A stretch of DNA of 64,000 nucleotides from Streptomyces sp. Y2F8-2 (GTDB lineage: Bacteria; Actinomycetota; Actinomycetes; Streptomycetales; Streptomycetaceae): assembly GCF_014905555.1 (NCBI RefSeq), contig NZ_BNGS01000004.1, positions 372,001 to 436,000 on the forward strand, in the 5' to 3' direction. Under the pieces are notes generated by a model. It had not been told where the DNA came from and ran no database searches. It worked only from the letters and a program-made list of their open reading frames with translations. Position numbers and translations under genes: made by a program. Shown here one piece after another: positions 26,827 to 36,199 of the stretch (positions within the stretch are counted from its first letter, which is position 1; every line of letters starts with the position of its first letter).

Positions 26827-27882
26827 TCAGGAGGCCCGCGACGGCCGGGCCGGAGCGGCGACCGCGCAATCCGGTCCGCGCTCACGAGCCGTCTCCCCAC
26901 CGGCGGTTGCGGTCGTATCGGCCGCGGCCGCGCCCGCCAGACGGCGCCACTGCTGCGGCGAATGCCCGTGGACGGCCTTGAAGGCACGGCTGAAGTGCGC
27001 CGCGTTGCGGAAACCCCAGCGGGCCGCCACCACGGAGATGGACGGACTCACCCGTCCGCGCCGAGCGAGTTCCCGAGCACACTCCTCGACCCGCCGGCGC
27101 AGGATCAGCCTGCCCACGGTGACACCCTCGCCCTCGAAGAGGCGATGCAGATAGCGCACCGAGATCAGGTGCGCGCCGGCGATGCGCTCGGCCGACAGCT
27201 CGGGGTCGTCCAGATGCCGGTCGATGTACTGGCGGATGGTGACGACCAACTGGTGGCGCCCTGTCCGAGGGGTCTCCGCCTCCGCTTCCTCGGTCAGCTC
27301 CTCGACCAGGGCGGCCACCAACTCGGTCACGATGCCTCCGAATCCCTCTGCCACGGCGGGGGGCGTCCGTGCGGCGGACTTTTCCAGGTGCCGCAGGACG
27401 AGTGGCAGCAGCGCCGCCACTCCGCCCTTCGGTGTGAGGGCACGGGCGGTGACGGAGCGCAGGAGCGCCGCGTGGAGGTGCAGGGCGTGAACGGGCACGC
27501 GGAAGAACAGCATCCGCGCGTGGTCCCGGTGCTCGACCGAGAAGGGCCGGCGCAGGTCGATGAGCGCCAGTTGCCCGCTCTCCACGTGGGCGCCCCGCCC
27601 GTCCTGGGCCAGGCGCACGGTCCCGTTCCGCGGAGCCAGCAGGGCGACGGCCTCCGAGGCGTCCTGGGCGATGGAGCGGGGCCCACGGCTGAGGCGGAGC
27701 TCCAAGGCCTCACAGGCGACCAGGCGCACATAGCCGAAGTGGTGCAGGGTCACCGAGCCGCTCGCCGGGGCGTCCTGCCGGGTGTGCTCGAGGACCGGCG
27801 CGAGCCATCGCGAGACGGCGGCTCCCACATCGGTGGATGTGCCGGTCCCCGGCGAGGCGGGCGTCCCGGGTAGAGCGCTCAC
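26827..27882 (-). CDS. AraC-family transcriptional regulator, paralogue
   Basis: 351 residues from GTG 27882, which has GAAGGGAG upstream; the frame extends 27 codons further but without conserved sequence. The order matches its convergent neighbour: AraC_binding_2-like sensor part, then HTH helices ISVRYLHRLFEGEGVTVGRLI and AARWGFRNAAHFSRAFKAVHGHSP. The two are probably duplicates that have diverged in their sensor domains. It is divergent from an alpha/beta hydrolase gene (28232), which may be its target. Confidence 0.9.
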   Translation of the reverse strand: MSALPGTPASPGTGTSTDVGAAVSRWLAPVLEHTRQDAPASGSVTLHHFGYVRLVACEALELRLSRGPRSIAQDASEAVALLAPRNGTVRLAQDGRGAHVESGQLALIDLRRPFSVEHRDHARMLFFRVPVHALHLHAALLRSVTARALTPKGGVAALLPLVLRHLEKSAARTPPAVAEGFGGIVTELVAALVEELTEEAEAETPRTGRHQLVVTIRQYIDRHLDDPELSAERIAGAHLISVRYLHRLFEGEGVTVGRLILRRRVEECARELARRGRVSPSISVVAARWGFRNAAHFSRAFKAVHGHSPQQWRRLAGAAAADTTATAGGETARERGPDCAVAAPARPSRAS

Positions 27883-28231
27883 GACGACTCCCTTCAGCCG
27901 TCCCGTAATCGGTGTGCGGTGCGCGGGAGGAGACGGCCGCCGGTTCCACGCCCCGTCCGGCAAGTCTCAGACGGTGACCGGGGGAGTCGGTAGGTCATAT
28001 GACTGCACTTCGCTCGTGCGCGGGGAGGAAGGACCGGAGGGCACCCGAAGTGTGCACGCAGCGGCACGGGTGAGTGCGGTCGCCCATCCCGCACGCCGAC
28101 AACGTTGGCCTAGGGTGTGTCCCGCGTGCCGGTAGAGCCGCTTCCGGCACCGAGCGCCTGCCTGCCCGGCCGTGGGTGCGGAGCCGCTCCGAGCACGGCC
28201 CCCGATTCGCACCCCCCACGCAGGAGCTCCC
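27883..28231. other. 349-bp divergent promoter region, AraC regulator and hydrolase
   Basis: No gene is seen in this gap between the leftward AraC gene and the rightward hydrolase gene. It has the right place for an AraC operator. A short AT-richer stretch (tcatatgact, near 27995) stands out, but I found no convincing direct repeat. Confidence 0.4.
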
Positions 28232-29221
28232 GTGGAAGAAGACGTTCCGGCCTTTCGGGCGACGCCGGTTCTCGAACGACGGGCGCGTGCTTTCGTCGAG
28301 ACGTACGCCTGTCCCACGGCCTCGGACTCCGACGCCGCCGCCTCCAGGGCGCGTATGGCGGCCCTGTGGAGCGGCGGCGGCCGTGACGAGCCCGACGTCG
28401 AGGAGGAGTGGCTCGCGCTGCCCGGTGTCGAAGGCGGGCGGATACGGGTGCGGATCCTCCGCCCCGCCGGCAGCGACGAGCCTCTGCCGGTGGTGCTGTA
28501 CCTGCACGGCCTCGGCTGGATGCTGACCGACGCCTACGCGCACCGCAACCTGGTGGCGGACCTGGTTCTGGGAGCGGACGCCGCCGTGGTGGTGCCCGAA
28601 TACGACGTGTCGGCCGACGCACGGTATCCGGGTGCCGTCGAGCGGGCCCACACGGTCGCCGGGTGGATCGCACGCCATGGCGCTCAATGCCGGCTGGACG
28701 GGACCAGGATGGCGGTCGTCGGTGTCAGCGCGGGCGCCCATCACGCGGCGGCCCTCACCCTGGTGGCCCGACGGCGCGGCGGACCGAGCCTGCGTCACCA
28801 GGTGCTGGTCTGCCCGGTGACCGACGCGGCGATGGACACCCCGTCCTACCGCCAGTTCGCGGACGGGTACTTCCTGGGGCGTGCCGCCATGAGCGGTTAC
28901 TGGGAGCACTACGCGCCGGACCCGGAGACCCGGACGCAGGACATCGTCTCCCCGCTGCGCACACCGACTCACCGTCTGCGGGGCCTGCCGCCCGCGCTCG
29001 TCCTCACCGCCGAGGCCGATGTGCTGCGCGACGAAGGCGAGGCGTACGCGGCGCGACTGAGGGAAGCGGACGTCCCGGTCGTGTCGGTCCGCTATCACGG
29101 CACGGTCCACGGCTTCGTCCTGTTCGACCTGCTCCGCGGCACGCTCGCGTCCAGAGCGGCCCGCATCCAGGTGACGGACACCCTGCACGCCGCCCTGCAC
29201 GCCGCCCTGCACACGTCCTGA
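28232..29221 (+). CDS. Alpha/beta hydrolase, HSL-like esterase (Abhydrolase_3)
   Basis: 329 residues from GTG 28232, behind CAGGAGCTCCC. The fold is that of the hormone-sensitive-lipase group: LYLHGLGWML replaces the usual HGGG oxyanion motif, GVSAGAHHAA replaces GDSAGG at the nucleophile, the acid lies in TAEADVLRDEGEAYA and the His in GTVHGFVLF. The modified oxyanion motif suggests an atypical substrate or lower activity. The C-terminus carries a small in-frame repeat (LHAALHAALH). The upstream divergent AraC gene is a candidate regulator. Confidence 0.88.
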   Translation: MEEDVPAFRATPVLERRARAFVETYACPTASDSDAAASRARMAALWSGGGRDEPDVEEEWLALPGVEGGRIRVRILRPAGSDEPLPVVLYLHGLGWMLTDAYAHRNLVADLVLGADAAVVVPEYDVSADARYPGAVERAHTVAGWIARHGAQCRLDGTRMAVVGVSAGAHHAAALTLVARRRGGPSLRHQVLVCPVTDAAMDTPSYRQFADGYFLGRAAMSGYWEHYAPDPETRTQDIVSPLRTPTHRLRGLPPALVLTAEADVLRDEGEAYAARLREADVPVVSVRYHGTVHGFVLFDLLRGTLASRAARIQVTDTLHAALHAALHTS

Positions 29222-29236
29222 GCGCGCCGCCCGCCC

Positions 29237-29743
29237 TCACCCGGCGTGCTGAGCGTCGCGTTGTTCGCGCGTGCGGATCAGGCCGGGGCCGGCGTCGAGG
29301 ACCGAGTCCTCGAAGGTGACCTCATGTCCGTCCTCGCACTGCAGGACGGCGTGCACGGCGGCGCCGCACTCCTTGTGGCGTACGACCACCGGGGGTCCCT
29401 GTTCACCCGCCGCCCAGGTGTCGCCCCACTGGCGCAGCGCCACGAGCACAGGCAGGAAGTCGCGGCCCTTCTCGGTGAGTTGGTAGGCGTACCGGGTCCG
29501 CTGGCCGGGTTCCCGGTAGGGGACGCGCTCCAGGAGCCCGGCGGCGGTCAGTTCCTTCAGGCGCGCCGCGGTGGCGGGCTCGCCGATGCCCACACGCCGT
29601 GCGAAGTCGTCGAACCGGCGTGTGCCGAAGAACGCCTCGCGCATGATCAGCAGCGCCGTCTTGGTGCCGACGATCTCCAGGGCGCGGGCGATGGAGCAGT
29701 TCGCCATCGACCAGGCGTCGCGTTCCGTCAGCAGATCGCTCAT
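29237..29743 (-). CDS. HxlR-family winged-helix regulator
   Basis: 168 residues. The HxlR domain covers about 10-110: CSIARALEIVGTKTALLIMREAFFGTRRFDDFARRVGIGEPATAARLKELTAAGLLERVPY, abbreviated here by its anchor CSIARALEIVG and the wing YREPGQRTRYAYQLT. The rest (about 115-168) holds a Cys pair (KECGAAVHAVLQCEDG) that could bind a metal or sense oxidation. It is divergent from an SDR gene with a 107-base gap that contains a CTAAC-N10-GTTAG palindrome, so it probably represses both. Confidence 0.88.
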   Translation of the reverse strand: MSDLLTERDAWSMANCSIARALEIVGTKTALLIMREAFFGTRRFDDFARRVGIGEPATAARLKELTAAGLLERVPYREPGQRTRYAYQLTEKGRDFLPVLVALRQWGDTWAAGEQGPPVVVRHKECGAAVHAVLQCEDGHEVTFEDSVLDAGPGLIRTREQRDAQHAG

Positions 29744-29797
29744 GTCTCACCCTCTCACCTGACTTGCGTCCAGCTTAGCCAGGGGATAGCGTCGTAG

Positions 29798-29817
29798 CTA
29801 ACTTCTGAAATCGTTAG
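29798..29817. promoter_or_regulatory. Candidate HxlR operator (CTAAC-N10-GTTAG)
   Basis: Perfect 5-bp inverted arms, 29798-29802 and 29813-29817, in the shared upstream region of the HxlR and SDR genes, close to the SDR promoter. A related GCTAACTT...TTCTGAA sequence lies upstream of the second HxlR gene at 44150-44167, which supports a family-type site. Function inferred. Confidence 0.55.
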
Positions 29818-29850
29818 TCAGCCGAGGGCGTCCGCGCCTTGGGAGGAATC

Positions 29851-30549
29851 ATGGACATCGGCAGCGCAACCGCTCTGGTCACCGGAGCCAACCGCGGGCT
29901 CGGCAGGGCCCTCGCGCAGGAGCTGGTCGCGCGCGGTGCGACCGTCTACGCCGGGGCCCGACAGCCCGACCAGGTCGATCTGCCCGGCGTGAAGGCGATC
30001 CGGCTCGACATCACCGACCCCGCCTCCGTCGCCGCGGCGGCCGAGCAGGCCCGTGACGTCACCGTGCTGGTCAACAACGCCGGCACCTCGACCGGTGCCG
30101 ATCTGCTCACCGGCAGCTGGGACGCCGTCCGACTGGAGACGGAGACCCACTACCTGGGCACCCTGCGCATGATCCGGGCCTTCGCCCCGGTCATCGAGGC
30201 CCGGGGCGGCGGGTCGATCCTCAACATCCTGTCCGTCCTGTCGTGGATCAACCTGCCCACCGTCGGCGCCTACTCCGCAGCCAAGGCGGCGGAGTGGAGC
30301 ATGACCAACGCACTGCGCCAGCAGCTTGCGCCGAAGGGCATCACCGTCGCGGGACTGCACGTCGGCTACATGGACACCGACATGGCCCGCGATGTGACCG
30401 CACCCAAGAACGACCCGGCGGACGTCGCGCGCACGGCCGTGGACGGCATCGCCACCGGCGCCCACGAGATCGTCGTCGACGACCTCAGCCGCCGGGTGCA
30501 GGCGGGCCTCGCCGGAGGCGTCGCGGCCCTCTACCCGCAGCTCGGCTGA
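29851..30549 (+). CDS. Short-chain dehydrogenase/reductase (SDR)
   Basis: 232 residues from ATG 29851, behind GGGAGGAATC. Classical SDR motifs: cofactor loop VTGANRGLGRA (about 12-22), NNAG (about 76), Ser in LNILSVLSWIN, and the catalytic YSAAK (about 143). TVYAGARQP at the second strand, with Arg, suggests NADPH. It is probably controlled by the divergent HxlR regulator. Substrate unknown. It converges with the XRE-type gene, leaving 33 bases between stops. Confidence 0.9.
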   Translation: MDIGSATALVTGANRGLGRALAQELVARGATVYAGARQPDQVDLPGVKAIRLDITDPASVAAAAEQARDVTVLVNNAGTSTGADLLTGSWDAVRLETETHYLGTLRMIRAFAPVIEARGGGSILNILSVLSWINLPTVGAYSAAKAAEWSMTNALRQQLAPKGITVAGLHVGYMDTDMARDVTAPKNDPADVARTAVDGIATGAHEIVVDDLSRRVQAGLAGGVAALYPQLG

Positions 30550-30582
30550 CACACGGGGAGAGGGCGACGCCGCCGAGGACCG

Positions 30583-31422
30583 CTATCCGGCGAGTGTCTG
30601 CGTGCCCAGCACGGTGAGCAGCGCCAGGCGCTCGGCGTCCTCGGTGCCCGGCTCGGCCGTGTAGACCATGATGCGCAGATCGCTGCCCGCCACGGTGAGC
30701 ACGTCGCAGTCCAGCGTCAGGGCGCCGACGTGCGGGTGGTCGATGATCTTGCGCGCGGCCTCGTGGCGGCCGACGGCTCCGGAGTCCCACAGCTCGGTGA
30801 ACCGGTCGCTGCTCGTCCGCAGATCCCCGATCAGCCGTCGCAGGCGCTGGTCGGCCGGATAGCGGGCGGCGGCCGCACGCAGATCGGCCACCAGGGCCGC
30901 CTCGAAGGCACGCAGCGACTCCGGGGTGTGCCGGGCGCGGCTGCCCGGTCCGACGAAGTGCCGCCACACGCTGTTGCGCTCGTTGCCCCGCCAACCGGAC
31001 GGGTCACCCATCAGGGCCGCGTACGGCGGATTGGCCATGAGCAGCGTCCAGGTCGCGTCGTACACGGCGACCGGCGTCCCGGTGAAGCGGTCCACCATCC
31101 GCTGGACGCTCGGGGTCAGATACGTGGGGACCGTGTCCGGGCCGGGTGGGACCAGTCCCGCGAGACGGAAGAGGTGGGCGCGCTCGTCGCCCGACAGCCG
31201 CAGGGCCCGGGCGAGGGCGTCGACGACCTGCGTCGACGGGTTGGAGGCGCGGCCCTGTTCGAGGCGCGTGACGTAGTCGACGGAGATGCCGGCCAGCATG
31301 GCCAGCTCCTCACGGCGCAGCCCCGCCGCACGCCGCTGCCCGCCCGCGGGCAGCCCCGCCACCTCGGGCGAGACCCGGTCGCGCCAGCGGCGCACCGCCC
31401 TGCCGAACTCCGCCGTCGCCAT
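30583..31422 (-). CDS. XRE-family regulator with MmyB-like ligand domain
   Basis: 279 residues from ATG 31422. An N-terminal helix-turn-helix of the Cro/XRE kind (about 30-85: LRREELAMLAGISVDYVTRLEQG) is followed by the MmyB-like ligand-binding domain (about 110-275), a PAS-like fold recognised by TPVAVYDATWTLLMANPPYAALMGDPS and WRHFVGPG, and ending in LDCDVLTVAGSDLRIMVYTAEPGTEDAERLALL. This two-domain family is abundant in Streptomyces, often beside a divergent SDR gene it controls. That is the case here: the SDR at 31526 is 103 bases away. Confidence 0.92.
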   Translation of the reverse strand: MATAEFGRAVRRWRDRVSPEVAGLPAGGQRRAAGLRREELAMLAGISVDYVTRLEQGRASNPSTQVVDALARALRLSGDERAHLFRLAGLVPPGPDTVPTYLTPSVQRMVDRFTGTPVAVYDATWTLLMANPPYAALMGDPSGWRGNERNSVWRHFVGPGSRARHTPESLRAFEAALVADLRAAAARYPADQRLRRLIGDLRTSSDRFTELWDSGAVGRHEAARKIIDHPHVGALTLDCDVLTVAGSDLRIMVYTAEPGTEDAERLALLTVLGTQTLAG

Positions 31423-31525
31423 GCCGACCAGTGTGCCCCCGCGCCGCCCGGTGTGCCTGGTACCAGTAGTCCCAGGAACACGGGACGCCTGGCTGACCGC
31501 GCCGCCCGCCCGGAACCTTGGGGGC

Positions 31526-32233
31526 ATGACGACAACACTGATCACCGGGGCCAACAAGGGCCTCGGACACGAGACCGCCCGTCGGCTGCTCGCCGCCGGC
31601 CACACCGTCTACATCGGCAGCCGGGACGCCGACCGCGGACGCCGCGCCGCCGAGCGCCTGGGCGCGCGGACGGTCCTCATCGACGTCACCGACGACGCGT
31701 CCGTCGCGGCCGCCGCCAAGGCCATCGAGGCCGACGGCGGACTGGACGTGCTGGTCAACAACGCCGGCATCGAGTTGCGCGGCGAAGCCAACACGGTCAC
31801 CGACGCCGCGGGAACCACCGCCGACCTGATGCGGCGCCTGTTCGAGACCAACGTCTTCGGGCTCGTGCGCGTCACCCACGCGTTCCTGCCCCTGCTGCAG
31901 CGGTCCACCGCGCCGGTCGTGGTCAACGTCAGCAGCGGCCTGGGCTCGCTCACCCGAGTCGCCACCCCGGGCACGCCGGCGTACGCCTACCCCGGTGTCG
32001 CCTATCCGACGTCGAAGGCCGCGGTCAACATGATCACCGTGCAGTACGCAAAGGCGTTCCCGAACATGCGGATAAACGCGGTGGAGCCCGGCTACACCGC
32101 GACGGACCTGAACGGCAACACGGGCACGCAGACCGTCGAGGAGGGCGCCGAGATCATCGTCCGGATGGCACAGGTCGGGCCCGACGGCCCCACTGGAGGG
32201 TACTTCGACGCTGCTGGACCTCTTCCCTGGTGA
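31526..32233 (+). CDS. Short-chain dehydrogenase/reductase (SDR)
   Basis: 235 residues from ATG 31526. [12 protein letters not shown] is the cofactor loop, SRDADRGR the second-strand Arg that favours NADPH, NNAG is present, Ser lies in [11 protein letters not shown] and the catalytic pair in YPTSK. Annotated relatives are commonly paired with a divergent MmyB-type regulator. Substrate unknown. The ribosome site is weak (GGGGGC). Confidence 0.9.
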   Translation: MTTTLITGANKGLGHETARRLLAAGHTVYIGSRDADRGRRAAERLGARTVLIDVTDDASVAAAAKAIEADGGLDVLVNNAGIELRGEANTVTDAAGTTADLMRRLFETNVFGLVRVTHAFLPLLQRSTAPVVVNVSSGLGSLTRVATPGTPAYAYPGVAYPTSKAAVNMITVQYAKAFPNMRINAVEPGYTATDLNGNTGTQTVEEGAEIIVRMAQVGPDGPTGGYFDAAGPLPW

Positions 32234-32450
32234 GTGCGCGTCACCTTGCCGGTGCCCTGGAGACCGGCCGACTCCGGGGCACCGCCCGCGCGGGAGATCT
32301 GAACTCCTCGACAAGACGGCCGTTCCCGCCTCCGGGCAAGACGGCGGCCGTCCACCTTTTGTGCAATCGTGGCCGGTGCTTTGCTGCCCTACCGTTGTCC
32401 TGCTCTGCCACTCGTGCCTAGCCTCGCCTGCGGACTGCGGGAGGGTCGTC

Positions 32451-33722
32451 ATGCTGAAGACCGTCAGAGACCAGGCAGCCGGGCTCACCAAGGACCAGCG
32501 CCATGCCTTCGTCGCCGCCTATCTGGGCTGGGCGATGGATGCCTTCGACTACTTCCTGGTGGTTCTCGTCTACAGCGAGATAGCCAAGGATTTCGACGTC
32601 TCCCTCACCGACATGGCCTTCCTCACCACCGTCACGCTGGTGATGCGTCCGGTCGGTGCCGCGCTGTTCGGCCTGTGGGCCGACCGTCGCGGTCGCCGCA
32701 TCCCGCTGATGACCGATGTGGTCTTCTACTCGATCGTCGGCTTCGCCTGCGCCTTCGCGCCGAACTACACCGTGCTGCTGGTGCTGCGCCTGCTGTACGG
32801 CATCGGAATGGGCGGCGAGTGGGGTCTGGGCGCGGCACTGGCCATGGAGAAGATCCCGGCGGCCCGGCGCGGTTTCTGGTCGGGCCTGCTGCAGAGCGGG
32901 TACTCCCTGGGCTACCTGCTCGCCGCCGTCGCGTTCTTCGTCATCGAGCCCGCCTTCGGCTGGCGGGGACTGTTCGCCTTCAGCCTGCTGCCCGCCCTGG
33001 TCGCGCTGTGGGTGCGTACCAGGGTCGAGGAGAGCGAGGTGTGGGAGAAGAGCGTCCGGCTCAACCGCACCCCCGCGTACCAGGTGTTCAAGAACCCGGC
33101 GGTGCTGCGGCGCTTCCTGTACCTGGTGGCGCTGATGACCGCCTTCAACTGGATGTCGCACGGCACCCAGGACATCTACCCGACCTTCGTCAAGAAGGGT
33201 CTGGGCCTGTCCGCGAACACCTCGATCGCCATCGCCGTGGTCTACAACATCGGCGCCATCCTCGGCGGTGTGCTGCTCGGCGCCTACTCCGAGCGACTGG
33301 GTCGCCGCCGTACGATCATGATCGCGGCGACCGGCGGCCTGCTCGTCGTGCCGTTCTTCGTGCTGTCCACCAGCGTCGGCTGGCTGATGCTGTCCTCCTT
33401 CCTGATGCAGGTGTGCGTGCAGGGAGCCTGGGGCGTCATCCCGGCGCACCTGACCGAGATGAGCCCGGACTCCATCCGGGGCTTCTACCCGGGCGTCACC
33501 TACCAACTCGGCAATCTGATCGCCGCCCTCAACCTGCCGATCCAGGAGGCCCTCGCCGGACGCCACGGCTATCCGGCGGCGATGGCATGGACCATCCTGC
33601 CGACCCTGGCCGTGGTCATCCTGCTGAGCGCGGTCGGCAAGGAGGCCAAGGGCATCCGGTTCGGCACCACCGGCGCGCAGACCCCGGCCGACTCGGCGGC
33701 CGACGCCCCGCGCCGGCCCTGA
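32451..33722 (+). CDS. MFS transporter, SHS/NanT-like carboxylate carrier
   Basis: 423 residues, twelve predicted helices. The N-terminus [19 protein letters not shown] and the loop-2 motif [13 protein letters not shown] place it with the sialate/lactate:proton symporter group of the major facilitator superfamily; [10 protein letters not shown] lies in helix 4. [13 protein letters not shown] is the strongest family mark. Uptake of a monocarboxylate such as lactate or pyruvate is likely but not proved. ATG 32451 follows GGGAGGGTCGTC. It stands alone with a 217-base upstream gap. Confidence 0.88.
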   Translation: MLKTVRDQAAGLTKDQRHAFVAAYLGWAMDAFDYFLVVLVYSEIAKDFDVSLTDMAFLTTVTLVMRPVGAALFGLWADRRGRRIPLMTDVVFYSIVGFACAFAPNYTVLLVLRLLYGIGMGGEWGLGAALAMEKIPAARRGFWSGLLQSGYSLGYLLAAVAFFVIEPAFGWRGLFAFSLLPALVALWVRTRVEESEVWEKSVRLNRTPAYQVFKNPAVLRRFLYLVALMTAFNWMSHGTQDIYPTFVKKGLGLSANTSIAIAVVYNIGAILGGVLLGAYSERLGRRRTIMIAATGGLLVVPFFVLSTSVGWLMLSSFLMQVCVQGAWGVIPAHLTEMSPDSIRGFYPGVTYQLGNLIAALNLPIQEALAGRHGYPAAMAWTILPTLAVVILLSAVGKEAKGIRFGTTGAQTPADSAADAPRRP

Positions 33723-33906
33723 CGCGCAGGCGCATGCACACGGCGCCGGGCCCGCGCCGCCGTCGCCGCCGGGCGCGCCGCAGAGTCACCGAAGGCGCCC
33801 GCGCACGGCCTTTCGACACGCCCGATGGCCTTGACTTCGAGAACACTCGAAGATCTAGTGTCGCCAGGGTCGAGGACGTCGCGGGTGACTGTGAACGGAG
33901 ACGGAC

Positions 33907-34788
33907 ATGCACGTGGGCGTGCACATCAACCGGTTCGACCACCCGGAGGGCGGCGGCGCGCTGCGCGACGAGCTGGCCGCCGCGGGTGCCGCGGCGGAGG
34001 CGGCAGGCGTGAGCTGGCTGTCGGTCATGGACCACTACTTCCAGATGGAGTTCAACGGCGGAGCCGAGGCGCCCATGCTGGAGGCCTACACCACGCTCGG
34101 ATACCTGGCCGCCCGGACCTCCACGGTGCGGCTCGGCGCACTGGTCACCGGGGTCACGTACCGTCATCCCGGACTCCTCGCCAAGATCGCCACGACCCTT
34201 GACGTGCTGTCCGGCGGCCGGGCCACGCTGGGGATCGGGGCCGCCTGGTACGACCGCGAGCACCATGGCCTGGGCGTGCCGTACCCGTCGCTGGCGGAAC
34301 GCTTCGAGCGGCTCGAGGAAACCCTGCGCATCTGCCTGCAGATGTGGGATCCGGAGAACAACGGTCCGTTCGAGGGCCGGTACTACCAGCTGGCCGAGAC
34401 GCTGTGCGTGCCGCCGCCGGTGAGCTCCCCGCGCCCGGAGATCCTGGTCGGCGGCGGGGGCGAGAAGAAGACGCTGCGGCTGGTCGCCCGCTACGCGGAC
34501 GCCTGCAACCTGTTCGCCACCACCCCGGAGGAGGTGGCGCACAAGCTCGACGTGCTGCGCCGCCACTGCGACGACGCCGGCCGCGACTACGACATCATCC
34601 GCAAGACGGTGACGTACTCGGGAGAGCCGGCCACCGTCGGCGACGTGGACGGCTTCACCAGCGACATCTCCGGCTACACCAAGCTCGGCATCGACACGGT
34701 GATCCTCGCGCCCCGCACGGGCACCACATCGCCGTGGATGGAGACCTTCGTGGCTCCCGCCGTGCGACGGCTGGCCGAGCTGGACTGA
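33907..34788 (+). CDS. LLM-class F420-dependent oxidoreductase
   Basis: 293 residues, luciferase-like TIM barrel. Recognisable parts: SWLSVMDHYF, LGALVTGVTYRHPGLLAKIATTLDVLSGGRATLGIGAAWYD (cofactor region; only its ends, VTYRHP and GIGAAWYD, are diagnostic), ERFERLEETLRI and ILVGGGGEKKTL. These match the actinobacterial F420 subgroup (TIGR03560-like) more than FMN luciferases. It would transfer hydride between coenzyme F420 and an unknown substrate. An AT-richer stretch just upstream (33840-33865, cactcgaagatctag) probably belongs to its promoter. Confidence 0.9.
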   Translation: MHVGVHINRFDHPEGGGALRDELAAAGAAAEAAGVSWLSVMDHYFQMEFNGGAEAPMLEAYTTLGYLAARTSTVRLGALVTGVTYRHPGLLAKIATTLDVLSGGRATLGIGAAWYDREHHGLGVPYPSLAERFERLEETLRICLQMWDPENNGPFEGRYYQLAETLCVPPPVSSPRPEILVGGGGEKKTLRLVARYADACNLFATTPEEVAHKLDVLRRHCDDAGRDYDIIRKTVTYSGEPATVGDVDGFTSDISGYTKLGIDTVILAPRTGTTSPWMETFVAPAVRRLAELD

Positions 34789-35051
34789 GGCGTCGGCGGA
34801 CGTCGGGAGCCGTGCGAAAGCCGTACGAACCCCGGGCGTTGGGCCGTATGCGTTCCGGTCGTGGGACCGGCGGTACTCGACCGGGCACCGGACGGCACGG
34901 GCGACCCCGGACAGAAGGGGCGGGACGGCGTGTGACCTCCCCAGGAACACGCCGCCCCACCACCTGCGCCTGAGCGGCTACCCGCGCTGGTCTCGTTCAT
35001 TCCTCCCCCTGGGCATCATTTGAACGCCCGTACGCTTCGCCCCTCGGAGGT

Positions 35052-36026
35052 TCAGTTGCCGCTGGACGCCGCTTCCTGGTAGAGGTTCTGGACGCTCTGG
35101 CCGAAGGCGACGCTGTAGGAGACGTCGGCGCTGTCGCCGCCCTGCTCGTAGCCGCCGATGACTCCCATGACCGTGCCCGGGCTGTCGCCCGTGACCCAAG
35201 GGCTGCCGCTGGTGCCGCCGGTCATGCCGGTGCAGTAGATCTCGTTCTGGGTGCTGCTGAACGAGGAGATGTGGTTGGTACAGGTCACCGGGTCCTGTGA
35301 CGTCGCCGGGTAACCGGTGAGGGTGACACGACCGCCCGTACCCTCGCCGATGCCCAGGGTGTAGCCGCCGACCACCGACTGGATCGTGCGCCCGTCGAGT
35401 GGTGCGACCACGGCGAACGCCACATCGTCGTCCGGGCTGGAGTCGTCCGTCCACGCGGCGTCGACGACGACGCGCTGCAGATGCCACACACCGTAGGGAG
35501 CGACACCGTCGTGGTACGCGGGGACGAAGACGTCCGACGTGGAGCCGAGGCAGTGCGCTGCGGTCACGATCAGGTCCTCGCCAGGGCTGTTCACCACGCT
35601 CGCCGTGCAGTGATGCGACCCGCTCAAACCGCTGCTGTCGAACAACGCCCCTACTTGCCGGGGCACTTGGGGACCCGTGACCGTCCGTGAGACACCCAGG
35701 GGAGGCGCCTGGAGAGAGGGGGACGCGGTGGCGTGCGGCGAAGACCCGGCGGAGGCGGCGGAGGGGGTCGGCGAAGCGGTCGCCTTCCGATCGGCGGGGG
35801 ACGGCGGCTGGTGCCCCCCGCCGCTGGAACGCCGCGGTGAGGTCGCGGTCCCCTTGGCCTTCGCGGCGTTCGCGGCGTTCAGGCCGAGGATCTTGCCGGC
35901 GGCCGCGGCGCCGCTGGTGCACCCCACAAGGCATGCGACGACACAACCCAGGATCAACGCCGGTCTGCGATACCGGGCGCGTCCACTGTGTTGCCTGCCG
36001 CCGTCCGCCGCCCCCTGCATCGTCAT
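35052..36026 (-). CDS. Secreted/anchored trypsin-like serine protease
   Basis: 324 residues. One N-terminal hydrophobic segment (ALILGCVVACLVGC) acts as signal or anchor; the cysteine after VG could be a lipobox. A low-complexity Pro/Ser/Thr linker (about 60-120) separates it from the chymotrypsin-fold domain. The triad is visible: His in VTAAHCLG, Asp in SPDDDVAFAV and Ser in GGTSGSPWV. V8/glutamyl-endopeptidase relatives have the same spacing. It would act outside the cell. Ribosome site GAGGACGAG precedes ATG 36026. Confidence 0.9.
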   Translation of the reverse strand: MTMQGAADGGRQHSGRARYRRPALILGCVVACLVGCTSGAAAAGKILGLNAANAAKAKGTATSPRRSSGGGHQPPSPADRKATASPTPSAASAGSSPHATASPSLQAPPLGVSRTVTGPQVPRQVGALFDSSGLSGSHHCTASVVNSPGEDLIVTAAHCLGSTSDVFVPAYHDGVAPYGVWHLQRVVVDAAWTDDSSPDDDVAFAVVAPLDGRTIQSVVGGYTLGIGEGTGGRVTLTGYPATSQDPVTCTNHISSFSSTQNEIYCTGMTGGTSGSPWVTGDSPGTVMGVIGGYEQGGDSADVSYSVAFGQSVQNLYQEAASSGN

Positions 36027-36199
36027 GCGCTCGTCCTCGCTTCCCTCGCCGTCTGCCCCCTGGTACCCCGACTTGCCGCTCCTGTGCAGGAGAATCGGGT
36101 CTCCCTGTGATGCCCGGATGGGAGACGGATGGGAATCGGATGAACTCGGCCGTGAGGCCGCCGATCTCGTCCCCGCGCAGGGGAGCCGATCGGGCCGGG

